A stretch of 64,000 bases of DNA, taken from the NCBI RefSeq assembly GCF_010093535.1, contig NW_022985175.1:930001-994000 (forward strand). The letters run 5' to 3'. The position numbers and the translations under genes were made by a program. Shown here piece after piece: positions 1 to 11,755 of this stretch (position 1 is its first letter; each line of letters starts with the position of its first letter). Under the pieces are notes generated by a model. The model saw nothing but the letters and a program-made list of their open reading frames with translations, did not search any database and was not told where the DNA came from. This DNA is from Lindgomyces ingoldianus. Its lineage: Eukaryota; Ascomycota; Dothideomycetes; Pleosporales; Lindgomycetaceae.

Positions 1-369
1 GAAGTGCGTGAGGACTCAGAAACCTGGGAATTCCATTGACACCTATAGGCCTTGTACGAGAGGATATCAGAAAACTACTGAGCTAGCTAAGGGGAGAGGT
101 GCGACTAAATACTTGGGGGAATAGGGGTACAGCAGGGGCCAGGACAGGGGGGCGGAGCCGATACGGCGAACCTTCGGATGTAGGTTCGTTGGGCAACCCG
201 AGATGGAACGATTCGAGCACATCGTTACAGTTCTTGTAGCGTCCGTAATAAACCTGCTGAGAAAGATTCTCCCGCTGTAATAGAGGTAGCTGGCAAGCGC
301 AATATTCTGGGAACCTTTGACTATACTGAGGATAGCAGAGGGGAGAGGGAGAGGGAGATGTAGCGCTAT

Positions 370-807
370 CTAAGATTGTTGCTTGGCGTGCAAAGCCGTA
401 CTTGGAAGGGCTGCGAAGTAGAGAATCCTCATAAATAACTTTTCTATTTCAGCATCAGTTAGAAAAATCCACATAGTGATATATAGGCTCGTTACTAGAA
501 TTATGGCAGTGTAGAATAGAAGTGTATACCCCCGAAGTAAACAGCATTCTTCCTCATGATCTAGGCTATAGGTTTGTTGTTTCAATTACACCCTCACTAA
601 CAATGATCGAACCAAGCAATCCAATAACTTTGGCGGTATGGATTGGAACCATGAGATAGCCAAGATGCCAGTGGGTTCATAGTCTATTATGGCGTAAAAG
701 CCTGCAACAATACCGATTACATTGGTCTTTGAATTTGGAAACTCGGTGAACAACACTGCATATACGGTTGCAAGGAAGAAAATTATGAGCGTGTTTAGGA
801 AGAGTGG
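370..807 (-). pseudogene. Decayed hydrophobic reading frame, family unknown
   Basis: Two hydrophobic open stretches follow one another on the minus strand. One runs stop to stop from about 807 to 589 (73 codons, rich in I, L, F, V, with a stretch reading LIIFFLATVYAVLF). The other is a 71-codon ORF from 585 to 370 containing two probable membrane helices. They are in different frames and separated by a stop. I cannot name the family. The composition suggests a fragment of a multi-pass membrane protein, but a chance AT-rich hydrophobic frame is also possible. No intron joining them into a longer product was found. Confidence 0.2.
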
Positions 808-1998
808 CTATGGAAGCCGAAGATGTCTGTTGTGTTATGGAGTGAAAGTATTGCTGTGACAAGATGCTGGAGGCAAAACGCGATTGACGAATAATGCCCA
901 GCACAGTAGCCGATAGTTCTGTCGTGTGCCAGTAAAAATATGGCTTGTCATAAAAAAGTGGAACATGGCTAGGTTATGATTATTTGGAAGAAGGTGTAGT
1001 CGTAATTAAGGAGGATGTCAACAGAATGGAAGGCTCTGTCTTAAATTACCTCACCATTCCATGGTGGGTGACAGGACGTTGAAAAAAATCGTGTTGACGT
1101 GAGCTTCGGGGTGATCTCACTTAGTGTGGGCAATGTTCTTCAGCCGGTTGAAATTATAGTCCGCCAGTGCAAATCCTGCGAAGGTGCAAAAGCGGACAAC
1201 TTCGTATATCCTTTCCCACACAGTGCCAGAAGCAAATTTGACATCGAGAGTGAGTACCTGGAACTAAAAAATCTAAAGATCACGGAAAAGGCTAGATAGA
1301 AGCCGGGATTGTCTCGGTTCGTGATGTGATGATAAAGGATGATTGTTGAATAGGTCGAAGAAGAGTTCGGTGGTGGAAGTCTCATAGCGTGGGGAGAACG
1401 AGTGCTTCTTGCGTTTTCGCACACTATATCTAGACAAGATTATTGATTATTCCGTAGGTATTGTAGGTGAGTCTATCCCTCGTTTGGATGCTGTTCGAGC
1501 TTCTTGATCGAGTAATGTGAATTGGGTGAAGACATCTTCAGGTACTATAATCTCGAAGTTTGCATTGGGGCCGCTACCCCAATCGCATGAGTCCCAAGAA
1601 CTGAAGGCCATCAAATCTTCCTGTTTGGGGGATTGGGATCTATTCGAACCATGGTGGCATACCGAACCGCGGTCTTTTATACAACATCATGGAGACCCGC
1701 CTTTAAGTCACCCCAAGCACGATATATCTCAAGAAACCTCATATTTGCTGTTCTAAGGCACAATCAGCAATTAGCAATTAGCGAACTCCAAAGCGCCCAA
1801 ATCTTCTGTGGGACGACCAAACGCGGTGCACCGTGGGGAAGCTTTGTGCGTGCGCCAAGCCTCGCAGGGATGCGGTGGTTAAGATTGTGTAACCCAAAAG
1901 CCAAGTTCACTGTGAAGTAGATCCCCAATGCTAGGTTTTGAGGCTGGGTTGGGTTATTGTATTTGGTGGCTTCGGGCGATGTTGCTTGCTGTGACGAA
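808..1998. other. Intergenic, no supported gene
   Basis: Only short ORFs (under 100 codons) occur here, on both strands, without recognisable motifs, convincing start contexts or splice structures. I see no RNA gene. Confidence 0.5.
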
Positions 1999-2006
1999 GA
2001 CAAGGC

Positions 2007-2714
2007 TTATGGTGTTTAATCGAACGTAACTGTTACTGTCAGTACTAAGTAGTGTTTTTAAGGCGTTACTGGCAGCAATAGAGTTTTGTTCTTACAGAGA
2101 GAGTGAATTAAAACAGCCTTATAGGCAGCAATAGTTACTGCTAAGTTAATTAATTGTGAAGCTACTATTTAGTATAGTTACTGTAGTAACTAGTGTTTCT
2201 AGAGGCTCTAGGGGGCTAGTAGCGGAGATTGTTTAACTCTAAGTGAACAAGTCCTCTGGCAACCTAGTTGCGTTGTAGCTTTAGAGCCTTAATTAAAGCA
2301 CCTCTCGCACTTAGAGTTTGTAGCAGGGATAGATAGGTAGTTATGAGCTATCTTATACAGTGTTGGATAGTGCTTACGCCCAATTTAATCCTACTAAGTG
2401 AGTGGATCTCTATAGACTATATCGTCTTTGGCCGCAACAAGGAGATCAGATTGAGCATTATTAATGTACTGCTGCAGCTCATTTGCCAGGCGTGCCTCCT
2501 GTTCCAGAGCAGCCCTCACATTACTAAGCGCGAAAACGTCCTCCGCGAACGCGTTACCAAAACACTAAGAAATTAATTAGTATAGGTACTTACTGCAGCA
2601 ACTATAGCCTTATTAACATTACAGTAACAGAAGGCAATTTACTTTTTTCTAACTGCTAAGAGATTGCTACTATTAGTAACAGTAGGAACAGTGCTATGTT
2701 CTATTAAACACCAT
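2007..2714. mobile_element. hAT-like miniature element with 8-bp direct repeats
   Basis: An AT-rich, stop-riddled block of about 708 bp. It is bounded by the 8-bp direct repeat GACAAGGC at 1999-2006 and 2715-2722, which looks like a target-site duplication. Near the ends lies an inverted repeat, GGTGTTTAAT at 2011-2020 and ATTAAACACC at 2703-2712; the similarity continues inward with scattered mismatches (GAAC.TA.C). The repeat starts four bases inside the left boundary and two inside the right, so the exact termini are uncertain. An 8-bp duplication is the hallmark of hAT transposons. No transposase frame survives, so this would be a non-autonomous copy. Confidence 0.5.
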
Positions 2715-2722
2715 GACAAGGC

Positions 2723-3572
2723 CCCCGGAGCGCTGATCATTGGCCAATCGAAAGACAACAGATTTCAGGCGAGCCATACTACGAGAAGGCACTTTTTTGG
2801 AAAGGCTTGGGCGAAAAAATTAAAGAGGAATTATATTCAGGCCGAGAAATGATGTAAAGTTTCAATAATCGTACTCGCATTTGAAATGACTCCAGGATCC
2901 CGTGCTTCATCCTGACCAAGGAATAATCAAGACGGGGTTAATCGTCATCGAACAAAGGACTGTGGGGCTAGAGAAGTAGTCTTTGCAGTTAGTTTCTCTA
3001 GATCCTTGACATTCTCAAAAAATTGAGGGCGTTTCGACTTCGTTCGTTGCACGAGACTGGGCACTATCTTGAAGTCATACGGATTAGAGATAAGCGAACA
3101 GTTGCAACACCACTTACCGAATTCGAGTTAGTCTAGGACGCCTATTTTGGCCAGATTTTGGTCCTAGAGAACGTGATTATGTCCTAAACATCGCTTTAGT
3201 CTATATATATAATCATGAGAGTTTCTTTCCGGGTTGCAGGATGTTTTGGAGTCGATAGGGCGCTGTTTTAGGAGCTTTCAAGACTGGCTTGACCAAAACA
3301 TGCATGGGTGCAACTATCGAAGCAGTTGAACAACGTGCAGGGCAAGGTAGAATTCAGGCCGTCTCTCTGGGTGAGGTACGAGTCAACCAGTATTCATAGC
3401 TTCATGAACGACCACATCGTGTAAAGTGCTTGATCAATCGAATCTTTTGGAGGTGATAATTGGTGAGAAAGAGAAGGCAGGAAGAAGGAGTAAGTTGGGG
3501 ACACGAAGAGATGAGCTGGAGAACCTCATTTGATCAATCATAGAGACTTAAGCTCACGCCATGCATATCAAA
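2723..3572. other. Intergenic, no supported gene
   Basis: No ORF above about 60 codons with recognisable content, no RNA gene. The stretch separates two mobile elements and is probably old repeat-derived or non-coding DNA. Confidence 0.4.
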
Positions 3573-4955
3573 GGAGGGGAGAGGCTCTTATCTCAGCTAG
3601 CTCAGACGTGAGGAGAGAACCGAAGACGCACAAACCACCATGCATATTGCTACTCCAAATAGAGTATGGCCTGGGGGTTAGCGGTTTCTGACCCCTGTCG
3701 GTAGCGTTTCTCTCCTCAGCCGTCTGAGGGACTTTTGTAATTTTTTCTATGAATAGGCCTATTTCAAAAGCATCACAATAGAATTAGATTTACAATATCT
3801 CTACTACTATATGTCTAAATAGGCTTAGAATTTAATAGAATGTAGAGACAAGCTGTAGCTATAAAATAGTATATTTTTTTACTAAATTCTAACTATTATT
3901 AGCAGAGAAAAATCTAAACGCGCGCAGAACTTTAACCTATCTATACCTTAATTTTAGATTTATAGTATCGCCCTCCTGACTAGAACTTGACAACTAGTAG
4001 ACCAAATTCCCTAGGATTTTGCAGAATCCCTAACAGAGCTAGTCTGAGACAGCTCCTAGATCCTCAGAGTCCTCAGACAACAGCTGGTTGAGCTGCAGAC
4101 ATGAGGGCGATCGCGATGTCCCTAGCCTACTATCCAGCTTGACAACCAGTGGCCTAGATCTCCTAAAACTTTGCAGGCTCCCTAATAGAGCTAGTCTAAG
4201 ACAGCTCCTAGATCCCTAGAGTCCTCAGACAACAGCTAGTTAAGCTGTAGACATGAGAGCAATCGCGATGTCCCTAGCCTACTATCCAGCTTGACAACCA
4301 GTGGCCTAGATCTCCTAAAATTTTGCAGGCTCCCTAATAGAGCTAGTATAAGACAGCTCCTAGATCCCTAGAGTCCTCAGACAACAGCTAGTTGAGCTGC
4401 AGACATAAGAGCGATCGCGATGTCCCTAGCCTACTATCCAGCTTAACAACCAGCGGCCTAGATCTCCTAAAATTTTGCAGGCTCTCTAATAGAGCCTGTC
4501 TTAGACAGGTCTTAAATTCTAAAGATAATATATTGTGTGGTTAGGGAGTCGCATTAAGGTGTAGTTGTGGGGTTATTAAAATGTCCTGCGCAGGACTTAA
4601 TAGCGCAATACTCTGCTAAATCTTGTTAGAATTAGGTTACAAAAATGTTAGAATATAGCTAGAGACTGTCTCTATTACCTATTAAAATCTAACCTGGTTT
4701 GGACAAAAAGTAGTAGAGCTACAGTAATTCTTAGTTAAGCTGGTGCATAGTAGAGGAGGTTTAGAACCACAATATCACCTAAAAAATCACAAAAGTCCCT
4801 TAGACAGCTAGGGAGAGAAAGCCTTTCTTACACCCTTATTAGCTAGAGAGATGGGGCTTGCGCCACTAAGGCTACTAGCAGGGGCTTGCCCCTGTCGAGG
4901 CTCTCTCCCCATCTCGTCTGAGCTTGCTGAGATAAAGAGGCTCCACTAAAGTGTG
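3573..4955. mobile_element. Non-autonomous DNA element with long terminal inverted repeats
   Basis: The outer arms match in inverted orientation. The left arm near 3577-3615 contains TTATCTCAGCTAGCTCAGACG. The right arm near 4912-4950 reads, on the other strand, TTTATCTCAGCAAGCTCAGACG. Inner arms match too: about 3704-3748 (CTGAGGGACTTTTGTAATTT) against about 4783-4824 (on the other strand CTAAGGGACTTTTGTGATTT). Each arm is about 170 bp with a diverged middle. Right-arm DNA also contains a small hairpin (CAGGGGCTTGCCCCTG near 4879). Inside are AT-rich sequence and a 152-bp tandem array. No transposase frame is present and no clear target duplication was found, so the superfamily is open (a MULE-like foldback element is possible). 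Confidence 0.55.
3989..4500. repeat. 152-bp tandem repeat, about 3.4 copies
   Basis: A unit of exactly 152 bp repeats head to tail. The landmark TCGCGATGTCCCTAGCC starts at 4111, 4263 and 4415. The landmark ACAACCAGTGGCCTAGATC recurs at about 4141 and 4293, with variants at about 3989 and 4445. Copies differ by scattered substitutions, many of them transitions (for example GCGATC/GCAATC). The third copy and the partial last copy are closest to the second; the first is most divergent. The array sits inside the long-inverted-repeat element. Confidence 0.85.
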
Positions 4956-6047
4956 TAGAGCCTAACCGATTGTGGACTAGATTCCCTCCCGTGAAGATAG
5001 AATTTCACCACAACTTAAATCGCACCTCAAATTAACTTGTTCGGGAAGTATACTTCACCCAGAGTTTTACACAGAGTCAAGTAGTAACGAAAGTACCGTT
5101 CTGGGAACAGTTTCTGCGGCAGCAACGAGCTGTATCTGCTCTTCTAAACGGATCAACCCATGTTGCCTCTGATGGAGAGCTCAGCCCTGAGAAAACCAAC
5201 TGTGCTGAGAAGGTCTCCCTTAAAGCTCCGCGAGTAGTTGGCGCACACTTTTGCTCGTGCTCACCCATTTGACTAATCCTTCTGTTCTAAAGTCGTGCTA
5301 TCACGTGACCCGTTTTTCCTGTCTTATCTTGGCAGGTGAATGGTAGAACTGCATGACATGCAACAATATCGAACATTGGCAAATTACACAGCACATGCGA
5401 ATGCGCTAAGGTTGATATCTAGACGTCGCATAATTTGCTCCCTCAAATTTATGGTCCTGCAGTATCTCCTGTATCTTGTGACTTAATCAGGACAATGGTA
5501 GAGATAGTTTGGGACAAAAATTTGCATCTTTTTCACGTTCTTCCTAATTCCAGTACGAGGTCAAACAAATAAACTCTACTCAAATCATGTCTCACATTGG
5601 GTGTGAAGCTGCAGAAGCTGCAACGTGGAGTAAACTCCGGCCCACATTAAAGTGCCGAAAATAACCCAGGGCCTGCCTCCACCTCCCATCCATTACCTTC
5701 TGAGCTTCGGAGTTATCCCGCGACCGACCTCTGAAAACGTTTCCTGACATGAAATAGTCGCTGCAACCCGTCAGACGCAATCAATTTGAGTTTCGTTAGT
5801 CTTTAAGAATAACACAACACTAGTCGTTCACCCTGGGGCTTAAGGAAGGTTGGACATGGGGCCTGCATTGCGCAAATTTCACAGGAATGAATGAAGGAGT
5901 CAAACGGCCCGAACCGATTCTTGACGCTGAGGTGTGCAGTTTTGCCATGCAATTGCCCATCGCGCGTGGAGGCGCTCGTTACTGGCATGGCTGATCTCTC
6001 CCGCGTCGCCGTGGCTGGAGGCGTTCTTGCAGAAAGAGGCGCTCCAT
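4956..6047. other. Intergenic, no supported gene
   Basis: Short ORFs overlap on both strands. None has a recognisable domain. The GC-richer part from about 5800 onward is open in several frames at once and is described with the next entry. Confidence 0.4.
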
Positions 6048-6647
6048 TCAAGCACAGCTCTTTGGCTGTTCCTGTTCCATGTGCCGTCGCCCTCGAACAG
6101 CTTCAATTTTTCGTTGAACAGTGGAGGAGGCTCTTTCTTTTCGCGCTGAGCGTTGCATGAACAAACGCACTGCCATCAGGCGCCCAAGTGCTTCACTGAT
6201 GCCGAGCAGGGATACCCCCGCCTGCCAGAAAGACTTCGTTGACGACAGTGCAGCCGGGCTCGGGGTCGCGGAACATGCCATCCATTTCCCAGGTCGTCGA
6301 AGTGAGATGGTAGGACAAACGAGCTCGACAGGATTCAATTTCGGCGCAATTCCTTTGGCGCAATTCCTCGAGCGCAGCTGTGCGTCTTTCAGAGACTGAT
6401 GAGGATTCACATTGCGTATCGTATGATTCCCGAGACGGCCCAATCCGCCCCCAGTAATGCCAGCAATGGGACCGGGGGCCACAGGCTTGAAGAGGAGCTG
6501 AGGCCGCCAAACCCTGGTGTCGCAATAATCGTGCATGCAGTTAGCAGGGCTCTTTCTTTTCAAGCACCTGCCAATCAACCCACAAATCAAACCACCAATA
6601 TCAGTCGCGGGAAAATACCATTTACCTCCATCTGCCCTTCTCCACAC
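6048..6647 (-). CDS. Unassigned 199-codon ORF in a multi-frame open region
   Basis: This is the longest frame here that I could not assign. It opens at 6647 and ends at 6048. A second minus-strand frame (6525-6193) carries a more natural-looking segment with LEELRQRN, YHLTSTTWEMD and VVNEVFLAGGG. The 199-codon frame takes over this segment's apparent continuation at about 6205 (ISEALGRLMAVRLFMQRSAR). A third frame (6106-5900) continues with LFEGDGTWNRNSQRAVLEW. This could be a gene broken by frameshifts, a gene with introns I could not place, or chance openness of a stop-poor GC-rich stretch. I recognise no family. Confidence 0.2.
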   Translation of the reverse strand: MWRRADGGKWYFPATDIGGLICGLIGRCLKRKSPANCMHDYCDTRVWRPQLLFKPVAPGPIAGITGGGLGRLGNHTIRNVNPHQSLKDAQLRSRNCAKGIAPKLNPVELVCPTISLRRPGKWMACSATPSPAALSSTKSFWQAGVSLLGISEALGRLMAVRLFMQRSARKERASSTVQRKIEAVRGRRHMEQEQPKSCA

Positions 6648-6855
6648 ACTTCACTACCGCCCTGAACGCACTGTCCTGCAGACGATTTGTCCGCGATAAG
6701 AGGAGGCCTTAGCTTCGACCTGAGTTCTCCACCTACGTTGCCTCCCTCCATTGAGTTTCGGTAAATATGTGAGAAGGGCTGCTAGTTTTCAGCCTCCTCC
6801 ACGCCACTTACAACACTCGATTTCGTTTGTGGACCACATCTCACGTCGATGAGCC

Positions 6856-8388
6856 ATGTCGGCGTTCACGCCAGAACAACTGGCGTACCTAGAAGCGCAC
6901 AAAGACGACTCTAGAGTGCATGAGATATACTGGGTATACTCCATTCCTATCGCTGCAAGTATCATTAGCACGTCTTTGCGACTGTGGGCAAAACGAGCGG
7001 GAAGAAACGGAATCACACTTGACGACTACCTCATCGTTTTCGCGACCGTATGCTCACCATCTTCTATCCTCTACTTCAAACACTAATCACTAAGGTAGAT
7101 ATGCCTGATCGGCCAGTGCGCAAGTGGACTTGGATATGGTACATCCCCCATGTGCAAAACTGTTTGATATTGCTAAAGGCTAACAACGACGATCAGGCCC
7201 GCCCCATGGAATGGGCAGACATGTTATTGCTGTCGCTCCCTACGATTTGACTCAGGTTCGAAAGGTGCGTAACACCTGGCCAGAGTATTGATCATCGGTT
7301 ATTGACATGAAGTTTAGGGTGACTACGTCTTCAGTCATTTCTACGACATCGCGCTTGTCACGGTCAAACTCGGTATTCTTGCTCTTTACCACCGTGTCTT
7401 TGTCGTTCCTCTATTTCGAAGGGTTGTTCTTGCGACTGCAGCATTCGTACTGGCGTGGGGGGTCGGCATTACCGTAACCCTTGCTCTCCTCTGCCGGCCC
7501 ATAGAGGCATACTGGGACCCCAAAGTTACGGGAAAATGCCTCGACCTCACAAAATTCACCTACTTCACCAACATCTCGAATCTCATTACGGATATTTGGA
7601 TCTTCCTCATTCCAGTCCCAGTCATTTGGCATTTGCAGCTCCAGACGAAGAAGAAACTACTTCTTTGCTTCATCTTCTCTATTGGCTTAGCGTATGTACT
7701 ACCTCTTTGTCTAACTAAATGTTCTCTTACAAGCACGGAGTTACTGACATAAGTCGTGTGTAGAACATGCATCGTCTCCTCTATCCGTCTGACGGTTGTG
7801 CTCGGGCACACCAACCCCGACTTTACTTGGTATTACGTTCCACTCGGAGCTTACTCCGCCTTCGAACCTCTTGGAGGCATTCTCTGCACAAACCTCCCGA
7901 TCATTTGGCATATGTGGCGCAAGAGGCGACCGCTACTTCCCGGCTCCTCGGCATTTAAGTCACACCCTTCGACGACTGCGACCCCTGGATCTAGCGGCTC
8001 TCGACGAAGCCGCTTTGCCCGCGGTTTACAATCGCTCGGCCTGAGCACCGTCAGCGAGGCTGGTACGGATAGTCAATCACGAACGATACTTGGTACGGAA
8101 GAGGATGGGGAGAATAGGTGGATGGCAGTAGCCAATCCGCAGTCCTCGGAAGCTGATTTAAACAAGGAAGGAACCAATGTGACAGTCACGCAGCCACGGC
8201 CTGCGCAGTTCTGGAATAAAGTTGAAAGAGGTCGTGCCCCTCAGCCTGAAATGGAAGTGGCAGGTAGTGCAAGTGGCGGAATAAAAGCTGAAAGGGAAGT
8301 TTTGCAAGACTCAAAGAGGCAGAGTTGGCGCGGACCAAAGAGCCCGCAAGGGTTGAAGAAGAATGTGTGGGAGGTGCGCAAGAAGTGA
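6856..8388 (+). CDS. Rhodopsin-like seven-helix integral membrane protein (fungal rhodopsin/PTH11-type family)
   Basis: Five predicted exons: 6856-7047, 7099-7138, 7197-7264, 7318-7691 and 7764-8388, all with GT..AG introns of 51-72 bp, giving 432 residues. The start is the first in-frame ATG of exon 1, in the context AGCCATGTCG. The order of features follows the fungal rhodopsin-domain family. There is an N-terminal helix, then LDDYLI, then GPPHGMGRH in the loop after helix 2 (restored only by splicing exons 2 and 3). Next comes VTVKLGILALYHRVF, then CRPIEAYWDP and a final helix with YSAFEPLGGILCTNLP. A hydrophilic tail of about 150 residues, rich in S and K, follows and should be cytosolic. 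Members are plasma-membrane proteins, some implicated in surface sensing; the ligand here is unknown. No CFEM domain is seen at the N-terminus. Confidence 0.88.
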
Positions 8389-9792
8389 CGAATCCATTAT
8401 CAAGCGAAACCACACGCAGTCTCGCATCACATATTTTAGCCTTCGGGCCGCTTGAGCAGGTTTGCATTCACATTCACACCACCGTCGAAATACCCGGCCG
8501 CGATGGCGCACAGAAGTTCCTAGTTCCCTTCTCTTTTTGCTTGGATTTTGGTTCTCGGTTCGGACACGACACGGCTATTTGCGTATACCTATAATGGGCA
8601 TAAATATGGTTATTTGGGATGGGACATCACGACCACGGACGCATTCGGTTTTGAACTGAATTAGTGATGGAAATACGGCTAGTGCCTCTATATAGGTTCT
8701 TGGGTCTTTGCATTTATAGCGACGGTGTCTATGGGTTTGTTCGGATTTCATTATTGGATTTGAGTGTCCGCGGGAGGGCTTAAACTCGACTTTGGCGTCC
8801 ATTTCAGAACGGACTGAGATCATTTGTGTACGATGTGGACTGTGGAGCATAAATACAGCCTTCAACTGTCTACCAAACATTACAGATACAAACAATCTGT
8901 CTTCAATTGCGACATTCGCTAGGCGATAGCTCACCGCACGCATCCGTCGTTCCCGCTAATTACCAACACCTACGATTGCGCGCTCGATCCCTTCCGCGCA
9001 GCCCTACGGAATCTCACCGCAGGAACACTATCAATCCTCCTTCCTCCACCAAAATCCTTCAAAATCCTCTTCTTCTTCTCCCGTATCTCCATCTCCATCC
9101 CCACCCACTCAAAAACCCTCGTACCTATCCTCAGCCCCTGCGTCCGTCTCAAACTCACGCATCACTTCAGCACCACTTCACCAATCCCCTTGGCCCGTCC
9201 CTCGCTGACGCGGCTGAACCCGCAAAAAAGCAAAGTGTGGCCGACCGATGCAGACCAGCCAGACAAACATCGCATTTTAGCCTGGATGTTCTTTTAGCGA
9301 GGGATGTTTTGCTTTTTTGATGTGTGATCTCTCAATGCCTGCGGGTGGGCTGGCGTGATTTGAGAGTGCCTGGGGGTTTGAGACAGGGGTAGGCGAGGAA
9401 ATACGAGGGGAGTGGGTCTGGAGTTGAGGAACTTGGTTTGATTTGCGAGGTATTACTGCATTGGGAAGAACGAGCGAAGCTAAGAGGCTCCTGTCAAAGC
9501 GAGTGAAGCGCACGTGGGAGTCTCGTGACTAGGCTCATTGCACATGTGGAGTGTGTACACGACAGTGCGCGCGTATCGCAACCAATGGAGAATCCGGTAT
9601 TCAAGAATGTTGTATCAGCCTGGTGGATGGGCAGCCGTCTGAAGATGTGGAGATTTAGATGTTTTAGTATTCCAGGAAGTACCTTATCGGGGGAAATATA
9701 GACAAGAATTAAGCAAAGGCTGCCCTAGCTGCTATCACATTACCACCCACTTTGCTGCATCTGAACATAGAAACAAAAATCTTGTAGTGCCG
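8389..9792. other. Intergenic between convergent genes
   Basis: This separates the convergent rhodopsin-like and carboxylesterase genes. A pyrimidine-rich block at about 8970-9300 is open in three plus-strand frames at once, so its ORFs are not evidence of a gene. A TATA-like ATAAATA lies near 8850, but no ATG-initiated frame with recognisable content follows. Confidence 0.4.

Positions 9793-11755
<1,963 letters not shown>

Noticed and set aside
3989..4500. CRISPR-like array
   Set aside because: The 152-bp units are contiguous tandem copies without unique spacers, in a fungal genome.
8907..9320. 137-codon plus-strand ORF and overlapping frames
   Set aside because: All three plus frames are open because the stretch is pyrimidine-rich; no ATG start, no recognisable domain, low complexity.
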